Source: Gluconacetobacter takamatsuzukensis
GTDB lineage: Bacteria; Pseudomonadota; Alphaproteobacteria; Acetobacterales; Acetobacteraceae
Direction of reading: 5' to 3'
DNA length: 64,000 bases
NCBI RefSeq assembly: GCF_014174275.1
Contig: NZ_JABEQK010000008.1
Location: forward strand, 62,001 to 126,000
Shown: positions 42,737 through 51,331 of the stretch, one piece after another
Numbering within the stretch: position 1 is the first letter of the stretch
How the letters are laid out: every line of letters starts with the position of its first letter
Notes under the pieces: generated by a model
The model's database searches: none
Seen by the model: the letters and a program-made list of their open reading frames with translations, nothing else
Told to the model about the DNA's origin: nothing
Position numbers and translations under genes: made by a program

Positions 42737-45100
42737 TTACAGGGAATAATCCAGCGACAGGTAGTAGTAACCACCATTGAAACCGAGTTGCTGGGCACTG
42801 GAATCATACGGGACCACGCCGACATAGCTGGTATTGAGAGGAATGCGCGATGGATATTCGTTGAACAGGTTGTTCGCGCCCAGGGCAACGTGAAGCCTTT
42901 GCGTCGCCTGATAGCCCAGCAGGATGTTGGTCTGGAATTTCGGCTTGCTGTACATCTGATAGAAGACCGAATTGGACCAGGCGTTCGGGCCGGTTACATA
43001 TTGCAACTGGTTGATGGTGTGGCCCCAGCGCATTTCGTGGATGGCGAAATCCCATTTCCCCTTATGCCACGATGCGCCGAAAATCAGCTTGTTGCGGGGG
43101 AAGGCGGTGGTCAGATACCCGATGCCCTGCGCGCTCAGCAGCGGGTTGTTGTTCGCATCGAGATAGTCGCGTGTCACCTTGGTTTCGTTCAGGTTAAGCG
43201 AGGCGTCCCACGTGACCTTGCCATAGCGGCCGAAATCCGTTCTGTAGCCGGCGGTGATGTTGACGCCGCGCGTGCGGGTGTTGGCCCCGTTCGAGAAATA
43301 CTGCACCGAGACGCTGTCGGGGGTAACAGTCGAATCGACCTGATAGCCTCCGGATTCCAATGCGTCGATCGCCCGCTGGCCGTTATAGACACCGCCTTCG
43401 ACGATCCGGTGGCGCACTGTGATCTGATAGGCATCGACGGCGATATTCAGGTTCGGCAGTGGATTGAGCAGGAAGCCGGCGCTGAAATTCATCGAGCGTT
43501 CCGGCGTCAGCGGCTTGGAGCCGAGGGCGCGGGCCGTTGCCGAATTGACGGCGACGACGCCGTTGGCCCCCGTGGGGGTGGTGCTGAGGCTGGTGTAATA
43601 TTGTTCGGCAAGGGTGGGCGCGCGGAAACCGTTGCTGATGCCGCCGCGCAACGCGATATATTTGTTGATGTCGTAGCGCGTCGAGACTTTTCCCGTTTCG
43701 GTATCGCCCGCGTCGGTATAATGTTCGAAACGGCCGGCGAAATCGATCTGCCAGTTCTTCAGCAGGCGGGTCGACAGGCCGATATAGCCGGCGGTGACAT
43801 CGCGGCTGGCGCGGGTGGTGCTGAGCTGGTTCAGGCCGCTCTGCCCCTGTGGCCCGGAGCCGTAATAGGAGGCAGGATCGCCGGGATTGACGTTATAGGC
43901 GTCGTTTCTGTACTGCGCGCCGATCGAGAAATTGACCGGGCCGGCCAGAAGGGGAACGTCGAATGCCTTCCGGATGCCGAAATCGGTCGTCCACTGACGG
44001 TTCGAGAACGTCATGACGTGGAAATGCGTGGGCGTGGCGCCGGTATCGGCGTACAGCATCGTATTGACGGAATCGTTCAGATCGAAATGGGAATGGTCCT
44101 CGCCATAGCTGGTGCTGAGGTCCCAGTTCCAGCCGTCGAACAGTTCGCCCTTGAAGCCGACGGCAACGTTGAAATCGTCTTCATCCAGGGAACTGACGGG
44201 GCTGAAGCCTTCCGGATAAACCTGGGGAAGGATCGAAGGCGTGCGGTAGTTCTGATAGGACCAGGAGGCGCGATGCGCGTAGCTGGCGAAGGAATAGAAT
44301 TCCACCTTGTCCGTGATCTTGTAGCCCATGTTGTAGCCCAGTGAGACCCGCGTTTCCTGCGGGTTGCCGAAATACTGGTTGACCTTGGTGCCCATGCGCG
44401 TATCGGCGTCGCCGCGATTGGTATGGTCCTGATGCTTGAATTCGCCATCCAGGTGGAAATAGCCGCGATCGGTCAGGCTGGTGCCCCAACTGACGGTATT
44501 GTCGGTAGTGAAGCCATCGCCCGCGTAATAGCCGCCATTGACCGAATGCAGGTCCAGCCCCTGCGGATTTTTCTTGAGGATGATGTTGACGACGCCCGCG
44601 ATCGCGTCGGAACCGTAAAGTGCGGCAGCGCCGTCTTGCAGGATTTCGATATGGTCGATCGATGACATCGGAAACATGCCGAGATCGACGGGCGTCGTCC
44701 CGTTTTCAGGGCTGCCGGTATCGTCGGTCATGATCGATGTCGAATGGCGGCGCTTGCCGTTGACCAGGATCAGCGTCTGGTCGGATGTCAGGCCGCGCAG
44801 GCTGATGGTCGAGGTCATGTTGGCGTTGCCCGATGTGACGCCGGGACGCGTGATGGAGGGATCGAGCTGTACCAGCGCGTCGCGCAGGTCGGGCTGGCCC
44901 GTCGATTTGAACTGCTGGGCGCTGACCACCGTGATCGGGCTGACGCTTTTCTTCGCGGTCTGATGAGGATCGCGGGTGCCGGTGACGATGACCTGTTCGT
45001 CGGCGCCAGCGGTCGTGTCCGCGGCCGCGATAGCCGGGGCTGAAAGGGCAAACGTTCCCGTCGCCACGGAGGTAACGGACGCAAGAAGCATTCTACGCAT
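42737..45100 (-). CDS. TonB-dependent outer-membrane receptor 2
   Basis: The 787-residue protein has a signal peptide ending near residue 27, a TonB-box-like EQVIVTGTRD at about 35-45, a plug (about 55-175: LRDALVQLDPS, ILVNGKRRHSTS, IEILQDGAAALYGSDAIAGVVNIILKK) and a barrel ending YYYLSLDYSL. It is a paralogue of receptor 1, sharing the GKRRH and QDGAAALYGSDAIAGVVNI blocks. It is the first gene of a receptor-flavoprotein-oxidase operon. The start lies 68 bp from a LacI-type operator. Confidence 0.92.
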   Translation of the reverse strand: MRRMLLASVTSVATGTFALSAPAIAAADTTAGADEQVIVTGTRDPHQTAKKSVSPITVVSAQQFKSTGQPDLRDALVQLDPSITRPGVTSGNANMTSTISLRGLTSDQTLILVNGKRRHSTSIMTDDTGSPENGTTPVDLGMFPMSSIDHIEILQDGAAALYGSDAIAGVVNIILKKNPQGLDLHSVNGGYYAGDGFTTDNTVSWGTSLTDRGYFHLDGEFKHQDHTNRGDADTRMGTKVNQYFGNPQETRVSLGYNMGYKITDKVEFYSFASYAHRASWSYQNYRTPSILPQVYPEGFSPVSSLDEDDFNVAVGFKGELFDGWNWDLSTSYGEDHSHFDLNDSVNTMLYADTGATPTHFHVMTFSNRQWTTDFGIRKAFDVPLLAGPVNFSIGAQYRNDAYNVNPGDPASYYGSGPQGQSGLNQLSTTRASRDVTAGYIGLSTRLLKNWQIDFAGRFEHYTDAGDTETGKVSTRYDINKYIALRGGISNGFRAPTLAEQYYTSLSTTPTGANGVVAVNSATARALGSKPLTPERSMNFSAGFLLNPLPNLNIAVDAYQITVRHRIVEGGVYNGQRAIDALESGGYQVDSTVTPDSVSVQYFSNGANTRTRGVNITAGYRTDFGRYGKVTWDASLNLNETKVTRDYLDANNNPLLSAQGIGYLTTAFPRNKLIFGASWHKGKWDFAIHEMRWGHTINQLQYVTGPNAWSNSVFYQMYSKPKFQTNILLGYQATQRLHVALGANNLFNEYPSRIPLNTSYVGVVPYDSSAQQLGFNGGYYYLSLDYSL

Positions 45101-45168
45101 GGCACAAACGACCTCGTTCGAGGGGTTGGAGGTAGGCGATTCCTGTCTTTTGTATCGACGTCGGAATC

Positions 45169-45190
45169 AATGTGATAACGTTCTCACATT
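45169..45190. promoter_or_regulatory. LacI-family operator candidate
   Basis: A 22-bp palindrome with a single mismatched pair and AACGTT in its centre (inner part TGTGATAACGTTCTCACA). The central CG and TGA/TCA flanks are the standard LacI/GalR operator pattern. It sits between the divergent receptor 2 and lacI-type genes, 68 bp from the receptor start. Confidence 0.85.
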
Positions 45191-45314
45191 GTCAACCGTT
45201 GGCATGCCGGATTGACGTCCTTATTTCCGATGGGGAATGCCGGCTGCGGGCGGGGCGTTCGTGATGCGCGTTTTTTTTGGTATGGTTTTCTATCGGTCGA
45301 GGTGGAGATGAGGC

Positions 45315-46424
45315 GTGGACGATCACAAGGGCAGGCATGCGACGATTGTCGATGTCGCGCAGGCGGCGAACGTCAGCGTGGCAACGGCGGGCCGGGCGCT
45401 GGGCGATTACGGTTATGTTCGCCCCGAGACCAAGAAGGCGGTTCTTTCGGCGGCGCGGGAACTTAATTATAAGAAAAATATTGCGGCTCGGGCTTTGATT
45501 TCGGGAAGCGCGCAGACATTCGGCATGATTGTTTCCGATCTTAGTTCTGAATTTTACTCAAATATTATAAAATCGGCTGTAAATTACTCGCGCATGCATG
45601 GATATTGTGTCCTGATCTATGACACGCATGAATCGACGGCCATCGAGCGGGAAGCGGTCGCCATTTTTCAGAAGCATCGGGTCGACGGGATCATCATTGC
45701 GCCCGCAAGCATGCGCAATGTCGGCCATCTACGGGATTTCGTGGCCGGTGGCGGCCGGATCGTGCAGATCGACCGGCGCGTGCCCGGCCTGGCGAGTGAC
45801 AGTGTGACGCTGGACAATGTGGGGACGGCCGCGGCCTGTACGATGAAGCTGCTTGCGGCGGGCCATCGGAGGATTGCGTATATCGGCGAGCTGGACGAGG
45901 TGAAGCCCGCGGACCTGGGGCGGATCGTGGCCGAGCATGCGGCTTCCGCCCGGATCAAGGAGGGATTTGCACCGAGTTGCCAGCGGCTCAGGGGCTATCT
46001 CGATGCCCATCGCGATGCCGGGGTTCCTGTCTGTCCGGATCTGATCGGACGAACGGGGCATTATAGCTGGGAAGCGGCGAGGGACGCGACGCAGGCCGTT
46101 CTGCAGCATGAGCCGACGGCGCTCCTGACATCGGACGGGCTGATGACGACCGGGGCATTCCGCGCGGTTCGGGCGGCCGGAATGCGTATTCCCGACGACA
46201 TTTCGTTCCTCAGTTTTGACGACCTCGAATGGTTGCAACTCGTCGATCCGCCACTGTCGGCGGCAGCGCAGCCTTGCGCCCGGATCGGGGAGGAGGCCGC
46301 CCGTATCCTGATTGGAAGGGCCCGCGGGGCAAAAGAGCCCCTTCGCCCTGGATACGAGCACATTCAGTTGAGTGGCAGCATCGTCGACCGGGGGTCGATA
46401 CGGACGATCCCCGTCCTGGCTTGA
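45315..46424 (+). CDS. LacI-family transcriptional regulator
   Basis: The 369-residue protein starts at GTG 45315. The DNA-binding helix-turn-helix is ATIVDVAQAANVSVATAGRALGDYGYV (residues 9-35) with the hinge helix region AARALISG, and the effector domain follows (FGMIVSDLSSEFYSNII, DGIIIAPASM, LLAAGHRRIAYIGE, LTSDGLM, ISFLSFDDLEW). It likely represses the divergent receptor operon through the palindrome at 45169. Codons around 45460-45600 are unusually AT-rich compared with the rest of the gene. The inducer is unknown. Confidence 0.9.
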   Translation: MDDHKGRHATIVDVAQAANVSVATAGRALGDYGYVRPETKKAVLSAARELNYKKNIAARALISGSAQTFGMIVSDLSSEFYSNIIKSAVNYSRMHGYCVLIYDTHESTAIEREAVAIFQKHRVDGIIIAPASMRNVGHLRDFVAGGGRIVQIDRRVPGLASDSVTLDNVGTAAACTMKLLAAGHRRIAYIGELDEVKPADLGRIVAEHAASARIKEGFAPSCQRLRGYLDAHRDAGVPVCPDLIGRTGHYSWEAARDATQAVLQHEPTALLTSDGLMTTGAFRAVRAAGMRIPDDISFLSFDDLEWLQLVDPPLSAAAQPCARIGEEAARILIGRARGAKEPLRPGYEHIQLSGSIVDRGSIRTIPVLA

Positions 46425-46504
46425 GAGAGGGCTTCCCAGACGGTGGGCTACGCTCCTTCGGCCTCGACCTTCCAGATCCGGTGCGTGAGTTCGCCCGCTG
46501 CGCA

Positions 46505-46562
46505 GGGCAGCCATACGGTCTTTCAAGGGAACTCGCCCTTAAAATGCCGTACGGTTCTGCCC
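46505..46562 (+). other. Long imperfect hairpin
   Basis: GGGCAG..ATACGG....AAGGG pairs with CCCTT....CCGTA.GG..CTGCCC around an AACTCG loop, giving a stem of about 25 bp with a few mismatches. It lies 81 bp after the LacI stop. Confidence 0.6.
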
Positions 46563-46575
46563 ATGTAAGGGAGCC

Positions 46576-46594
46576 AGGCCGTTCCCGGCCTTTT
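46576..46594 (+). terminator. Intrinsic terminator candidate after the LacI gene
   Basis: AGGCCG and CGGCCT pair around a TTCC loop, followed by TTT. It lies about 150 bp after the LacI stop and just upstream of the small gene at 46624. Confidence 0.5.
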
Positions 46595-46623
46595 GTCGGG
46601 GCACCTTGAGCAGGAGGATCGTC

Positions 46624-46848
46624 ATGTCGGTTTCATCCGTCGAGGGGAAGGCAGTGCCCGTTCCAGCCGTGTCCGAGACCGCGTGGTCCGATGGGGTTGG
46701 GCTGACGCCGGCTGAGATTCATGCCGCCCATCGCAGTGCGCTGCGGCAGGCGGGACGGCGGCTTCGCAATCGGGCGGGGCGGGCGGATGAGGCGGGGGCC
46801 ATGGGCCGGCCGGGGGCGCCTTCGCCCGATAAGTCGGGGCGGGCCTGA
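46624..46848 (+). CDS. Small protein of unknown function, 74 aa
   Basis: ATG 46624 has an ideal AGGAGG at 46612-46617, which is stronger than most in the window. The product has an acidic/neutral N-terminal half with LTPAEIHAAHRSALRQAG (amphipathic helix) and a basic Arg/Gly/Pro tail. There is no signal or membrane segment. I do not recognise it. The good ribosome-binding site is the main support. Confidence 0.5.
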   Translation: MSVSSVEGKAVPVPAVSETAWSDGVGLTPAEIHAAHRSALRQAGRRLRNRAGRADEAGAMGRPGAPSPDKSGRA

Positions 46849-46858
46849 GAGGCAAAGA

Positions 46859-46981
46859 ATCTTCTTTTGCCTGACGAAAAAGAAGCAAAAAGACTTTCAG
46901 TCGTTCAGGGGCATCGTGTGTGCCAGGCACAAGGCGCCTGAACGAATCGAAGTTCTCCGGTTCTTTTTTTCAAAAAAGAAC
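46859..46981 (+). repeat. Compound palindromic repeat, copy 4
   Basis: About 123 bp, same orientation as copies 1 and 3. The left hairpin has mismatches (CTTCTTTTGCCTGACGAAAA), the central stem reads TCGTTCAGG and CCTGAACGA, and the right hairpin is intact. It lies between the small gene and the convergent phosphodiesterase. Confidence 0.88.
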
Positions 46982-47045
46982 CCTTGAGGATGCTGCTTGA
47001 AACGTCGCGCCGGATTGCCGGCAGGGTGGCTTTGCAAGCATCGCC

Positions 47046-48152
47046 CTAGCTGTCGACGGCCATGCGACCCAAGGCTGGATCGTCGGTGAAGAGTCCGTCC
47101 AGCCCCAGATCCAGATAGCGCCGCATTTCCGCCACCGAGCCGTCGGGGTTGCGGGCATTGTCGCCGGCGCCGTTGCGGAGCTGGCGGGGCAGGAAGCGGT
47201 TTTCCGGCCGGCAGGTATAGGAATGGACCAGCAGGCCGGCAGCGTGGGCGTCGTCGACCAGCGTGGTCGGTTGCAGCCATGCGCCCGAGGCGTCGCGCGG
47301 GATCAGGTCGGTGTTCGACGGGCCGATGGCGTCGGCGAAGGTGCGGATCTGGCGCAGGCCCTCGGGCGTCATGAGGTCGCCGAACGTGGTGTGGGCGCCG
47401 GCCGCCATCAGGTCGGGCACGCGGTCGGTGCGTTCGCCCATCAGGAACATGAGGCGGGCCTGCGGGTTGATGGCCTGCACGCGGGCGCGCAGGCTCTTGA
47501 GGTTGGTGGTCTCGAAGGACTGGACCTCCAGCGGGGCGTAGCGCGTGTAGTCGCGCGTGGCGATCGTGCGGAGGAAGGTTTCCTCCGGCGTGTGGCCCAG
47601 GCTGTGGAAATGGGTCGAATTCTTGATTTCGGGGATCAGGCCGATCACCCGGCCGCGGGCGGCGGATTCGGCGGCCACGAAATCGATGACTTCCTCGAAG
47701 GTCGGGATGTCGAAATGTCCGTCATAGCGGGTGTTGTGCGGGCGGACCGTCGGCAGGCGTTCGCGCGCGCGCAGGGTCTTGAGTTCCGCCAGGGTGAAAT
47801 CGGTGGTGAACCAGCCGGTCTCGGTCTCGCCGTCGATTGTCAGCGTGCGGCGGCGGGAGGCGAATTCGGGCCGGGCGGAGACGTCGGTGGTGTCGGCGAT
47901 GTTGCTTTCGTGGCGCGCGATCAGGATACCGTCGCGGGTGGGTACCAGATCGGGCTCGATATAATCCGCGCCGTCGGCGATGGCGCGGGCGTAGGAGGCC
48001 AGCGTGTGTTCCGGCCGCAGGGCCGAGGAGCCGCGATGGGCGAAGACCAGCGGCTGGGGCGCGAGCGATGCCGCCGCCCGGGCCCGGCGCGACGTGCCGC
48101 CCAGCAGTGCCGCGCCGGCCGCGAGGGAGAACATGTTTCGACGTGTCAGCAT
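47046..48152 (-). CDS. Periplasmic glycerophosphodiester phosphodiesterase
   Basis: The 368-residue protein has a twin-arginine-like signal (LTRRNMFSLAAGAALLGG, cleaved after ARA), then FAHRGSSALRPEHT (catalytic His, Arg) and YIEPDLVPTRDGILIARHE (metal Glu/Asp and second His), the GDPD active site. LMFLMGERTDRVPD and a C-terminal GLFTDDPALG complete the TIM barrel. It hydrolyses glycerophosphodiesters to glycerol-3-phosphate and an alcohol. It follows TonB receptor 3 with a 9-bp gap, so the pair is an operon for uptake of phospholipid-derived diesters. Confidence 0.88.
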   Translation of the reverse strand: MLTRRNMFSLAAGAALLGGTSRRARAAASLAPQPLVFAHRGSSALRPEHTLASYARAIADGADYIEPDLVPTRDGILIARHESNIADTTDVSARPEFASRRRTLTIDGETETGWFTTDFTLAELKTLRARERLPTVRPHNTRYDGHFDIPTFEEVIDFVAAESAARGRVIGLIPEIKNSTHFHSLGHTPEETFLRTIATRDYTRYAPLEVQSFETTNLKSLRARVQAINPQARLMFLMGERTDRVPDLMAAGAHTTFGDLMTPEGLRQIRTFADAIGPSNTDLIPRDASGAWLQPTTLVDDAHAAGLLVHSYTCRPENRFLPRQLRNGAGDNARNPDGSVAEMRRYLDLGLDGLFTDDPALGRMAVDS

Positions 48153-48161
48153 ATGAGGACC

Positions 48162-50588
48162 TCAGAACTGGGCGCTTACGGTCAGGAAATACATGCGGGG
48201 GGCGATCGGGTACGCCGTATATTGGCCTGAAGCGTTGCCGATACTCAAGGTGGACCAGCCGCGTGTATTGGTCAGGTTGGTGATGTTGCCCTGGAGCTTC
48301 AGACCGCGCACATGCGGGATGCCGTGGATGGTGTAGCCGGCATTGAGGCTGAACAGCGCGTAGCTGCCGGCGTGCAGGTCGTTGGTGAAGGTGGTGTAGC
48401 GCTTGCCGATCACGTCGCCGATGAACTGGGCGTTGAAGGCGCCCCAGTCGGTGGAGGCCACGAATTTCTCGGTCCAGTCGGGAACGCCGGCGACGTTCTT
48501 GCCGGCGGTGGGGACGATGGCGGTGCCGTTGGAGTAATTGTCGTTATAGACGGATTTATTGTAGGACAGCGCATTATAGAACGAGAAATGCGGGCCGAAC
48601 TGGGCGGTGAAGGAGAAATCCATGCCGTCGGTCGTGACCGAGCCGACATTGGTCAGGATGGTCGCGCTGCCGACGATCGAGGCCAGGTTGGGCGAGGACG
48701 AGACAGCCAGCAGGCGGTTCGAGAAATGGACGTGGTAGTATTCGAGCTGCCCGCTGAGATGGGTCAGCGGCCCGAAGGAGAGGGCGCGGTTGGTCCGCAG
48801 CCCGGTCTCGTACGTCCAGGCGGTTTCGGGCTTGCCGTATTCGCGGAAATTGTCGAACGCCTGCTGGCTGGTGACGCCCCACGGGGTGGCGTTGCCGTAG
48901 CCGGCATCCTGGAACGAACGCATGTTTTCCTGGATGTTCGCGAACCATTCCTCGTTAGGCGTGATGTTCCACAATGCGCCGAAGGCGGGCAGGAAGGGCC
49001 GGACGGCGGCGATGGTGCCGCCGGGGACGGTGACGGCCGTCTTGGGGGACAGCGAGCCGGGCAGGCCTGCCACCGGCAGGGTGCCGTTGGTGTAGACCAG
49101 TTCGGACTTGAAGCCGGCATTGAGGGCGAAATGCTTCGACACCTGCCAGGAATCCTGCAGGTGGGTGACCCAGCTGTTGGTGTAGAAATAGTTGGTGTAC
49201 TGGTGGATCAGCGGGTTCTGCTGCCGGTCGTAGGGGGTGGTGGGGTCGGTGGCCGAGAACGGGTACCAGCGCCGGGCCTGGGTGTTGTTGTTGCGTTCGT
49301 ACCAGCCGCCCAGTTCGATATTATGGTGGCCCAGACGATAATGCAGCGTCGAGGTCAGGCCGCCGCGATTGTCCCAATATTCGGTGGTGCGGGTGGCCAT
49401 GCCGGTTCCGCCGAACACCTGCGAGAGCTGGGAGGCGGTGTCGTTGGGAAAATAGGCGCCGAACAGGGTGGGCAGGCCCGCCGCCGTGATCGGGCCGGCC
49501 ACCACGCCCTCGCCCAGGTCGTGATGGTAGTAGATCTGGTTGTCCCAGTGCAGGTTCGACGAGAAATCGTGCGACCAGGTGGTGTAGGCCAGGAAATCCT
49601 GGCGCTGGGCGGCTGAATAGTAATTGCGGTAGTTGAGGCCGGCCGCGTTGTAGGCGGCGGAATTATTGTAGTATTTTATGGCTTCCTGAAGGTTGGGGTA
49701 GATGAAGGGGCGCTTGTAAAGGCTGCCGCCCTGGGGCTGGACGATGCCGTCTTCGTTCGGTTCGATCTTGTCCGACCAGTCGAAGAAGCTGGTGATCCTG
49801 TCATGTTCGCCCTGGTGGACGAATTTGGCGTTGACCTGGTTGCCGCCCTGGTGGCCCGCGAAATCCCATGCCCGGGCATCCTGCCGGGCCCAGGCCACAT
49901 AGGCCGAATTGCCGTTGCCGAAATCGCCGGTATCGACGCGGGCGAAGGTGCGGAAGGTCGACCAGCTTCCGAAGGTCTGCGCCAGCTGGCCGCCGGCGCG
50001 GTGGGCCGGGTCCTGCGTCTGGAATTGCAGGGTGCCGCCCAGGTTGCTGGTGGAATCGGTGCCCAGCGCGCCGGCGCCGGTGGCGACCGAGGCCGCGCCG
50101 ATGACTTCGCTGATCGCGGCGCGCTGCGGGGTCAGGCCGTTGAAATTGCCGTAAGCCTGGTCGCCCAGCGGCACGCCGTCCAGCGTGAAGCCGAGCTGGT
50201 TCTGGTTGAAGCCGTGGATGAAGAGCGAGGAATTCTGCTCGTTATTGCCCCAGGGATCGGCATTTTCGAACACCACGCCGGGCAGGATTTCCAGCGCCTT
50301 GACCGGGTTGATGCCGGGCAGGATGCGCTGCATCTCGACATGGCCGACGCTTTGTTCCGACCGGGTGCGGCGGGCGGTGGAGATGATCTGCTCTGCGGCC
50401 GGGGCGGGGGTGGCGGCCGGCCTTGCGGCCGGTTTCGTCTGGCGCGCGGGGTGGGCGGCGGTGGCGGGTGCCGTGTCGGCCGGAGCGGCGCGGGCGGCGG
50501 AAAGGCCGGCGCCCAGGGCCAGCAGGGTGGTGCCGAGCAGCAGGTGGCGGCCCTGGAAGGGGCGGGGGGAGGGGGCACGGAAAGACAT
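48162..50588 (-). CDS. TonB-dependent outer-membrane receptor 3
   Basis: The 808-residue protein has a signal peptide, an Ala/Pro-rich spacer, a plug domain (KALEILPGVVFENADPWGNNEQNSSLFIHGF, FTLDGVPLGDQAYGNFNGLTPQRAAISEV, GTDSTSNLGGTLQF) and a barrel ending in Phe (MYFLTVSAQF). It is not closely related to receptors 1 and 2. It is the first gene of the receptor-phosphodiesterase operon and likely brings in glycerophosphodiesters or a related ligand. Confidence 0.9.
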   Translation of the reverse strand: MSFRAPSPRPFQGRHLLLGTTLLALGAGLSAARAAPADTAPATAAHPARQTKPAARPAATPAPAAEQIISTARRTRSEQSVGHVEMQRILPGINPVKALEILPGVVFENADPWGNNEQNSSLFIHGFNQNQLGFTLDGVPLGDQAYGNFNGLTPQRAAISEVIGAASVATGAGALGTDSTSNLGGTLQFQTQDPAHRAGGQLAQTFGSWSTFRTFARVDTGDFGNGNSAYVAWARQDARAWDFAGHQGGNQVNAKFVHQGEHDRITSFFDWSDKIEPNEDGIVQPQGGSLYKRPFIYPNLQEAIKYYNNSAAYNAAGLNYRNYYSAAQRQDFLAYTTWSHDFSSNLHWDNQIYYHHDLGEGVVAGPITAAGLPTLFGAYFPNDTASQLSQVFGGTGMATRTTEYWDNRGGLTSTLHYRLGHHNIELGGWYERNNNTQARRWYPFSATDPTTPYDRQQNPLIHQYTNYFYTNSWVTHLQDSWQVSKHFALNAGFKSELVYTNGTLPVAGLPGSLSPKTAVTVPGGTIAAVRPFLPAFGALWNITPNEEWFANIQENMRSFQDAGYGNATPWGVTSQQAFDNFREYGKPETAWTYETGLRTNRALSFGPLTHLSGQLEYYHVHFSNRLLAVSSSPNLASIVGSATILTNVGSVTTDGMDFSFTAQFGPHFSFYNALSYNKSVYNDNYSNGTAIVPTAGKNVAGVPDWTEKFVASTDWGAFNAQFIGDVIGKRYTTFTNDLHAGSYALFSLNAGYTIHGIPHVRGLKLQGNITNLTNTRGWSTLSIGNASGQYTAYPIAPRMYFLTVSAQF

Positions 50589-50756
50589 TGGCGGTGTCGC
50601 TTCTCTTTCGTCATGAATTTGATTTTGCCTTTCATAAACGGGTCATTTTCGGATCTTCATGTGAAGATTTGAAGACGATGCAGCGCGGTCACACTCCGGG
50701 AAATAACGAATCCGTGAAGATGGGGCGGGCCGGGGGATGGACAGGCGATTGGTATG

Positions 50757-50766
50757 CCATTAATGG
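50757..50766. promoter_or_regulatory. Short palindrome upstream of marR-type gene
   Basis: The perfect 10-bp palindrome CCATTAATGG is followed by a further ATGGCCATTA. It lies 38 bp before the MarR start in the divergent region and could be a MarR operator, but it is short. Confidence 0.35.
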
Positions 50767-50803
50767 TCATGGCCATTATTGCGATGAAGCCTATGGACCT
50801 GCC

Positions 50804-51331
50804 ATGAGTGAGGAGACGGCGCTGCCGGCATCGGGCCTGCGCGCCCTGCTGAATATCGACGAGAGCCATTTTCCCGGCATGTCCGTCACCTTTCGCGTCA
50901 TGCGGCTGGGGGCGGTGTGGCGGACGCGGCTGGAGCGGGAGCTGAAGCCGGCGGGGATGACCGTCGCGGGCTTCCGGCCCATGGTCTATCTGATGATGAT
51001 GCCCGAGGGCACGTCGCAGCGGGAGCTGGCGGCGGCGCTGGATACCGATACCTCGGCGCTGGTGCGGGTGCTGGACCTGCTGGAAGGGGCGGGCCTGGTG
51101 GAGCGCCGGCCGGATTCCGTCGACCGGCGCGCCAACAATCTGTTCATCACCCCCGAGGGGCGGCGCAAATGCCGCGTGTTCCACGAGATCGCGGCGCGGG
51201 TGGAAGCCGAACTGACGGAGGGCCTGCCGGCCGGGGAGATCGCGGGGCTGGTGGGGCGGCTGGAGCAGATCCTGGCCAATGCGGCGCGCCCCCCGGCGGC
51301 CGAGCTGCCCGAGGGTGGCGACGCCGCATGA
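50804..51331 (+). CDS. MarR-family transcriptional regulator
   Basis: The 175-residue protein has the MarR winged helix: a dimerisation helix (FRVMRLGAVWRTRLEREL), recognition region TSQRELAAALDTDTSALVRVLDLLEGAGLVERRPDSVDRRANNLFITPEGRR. The wing DRRAN is typical. It overlaps the downstream FUSC gene (ATGA), so it probably regulates the efflux operon in response to an aromatic compound. Confidence 0.9.
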   Translation: MSEETALPASGLRALLNIDESHFPGMSVTFRVMRLGAVWRTRLERELKPAGMTVAGFRPMVYLMMMPEGTSQRELAAALDTDTSALVRVLDLLEGAGLVERRPDSVDRRANNLFITPEGRRKCRVFHEIAARVEAELTEGLPAGEIAGLVGRLEQILANAARPPAAELPEGGDAA

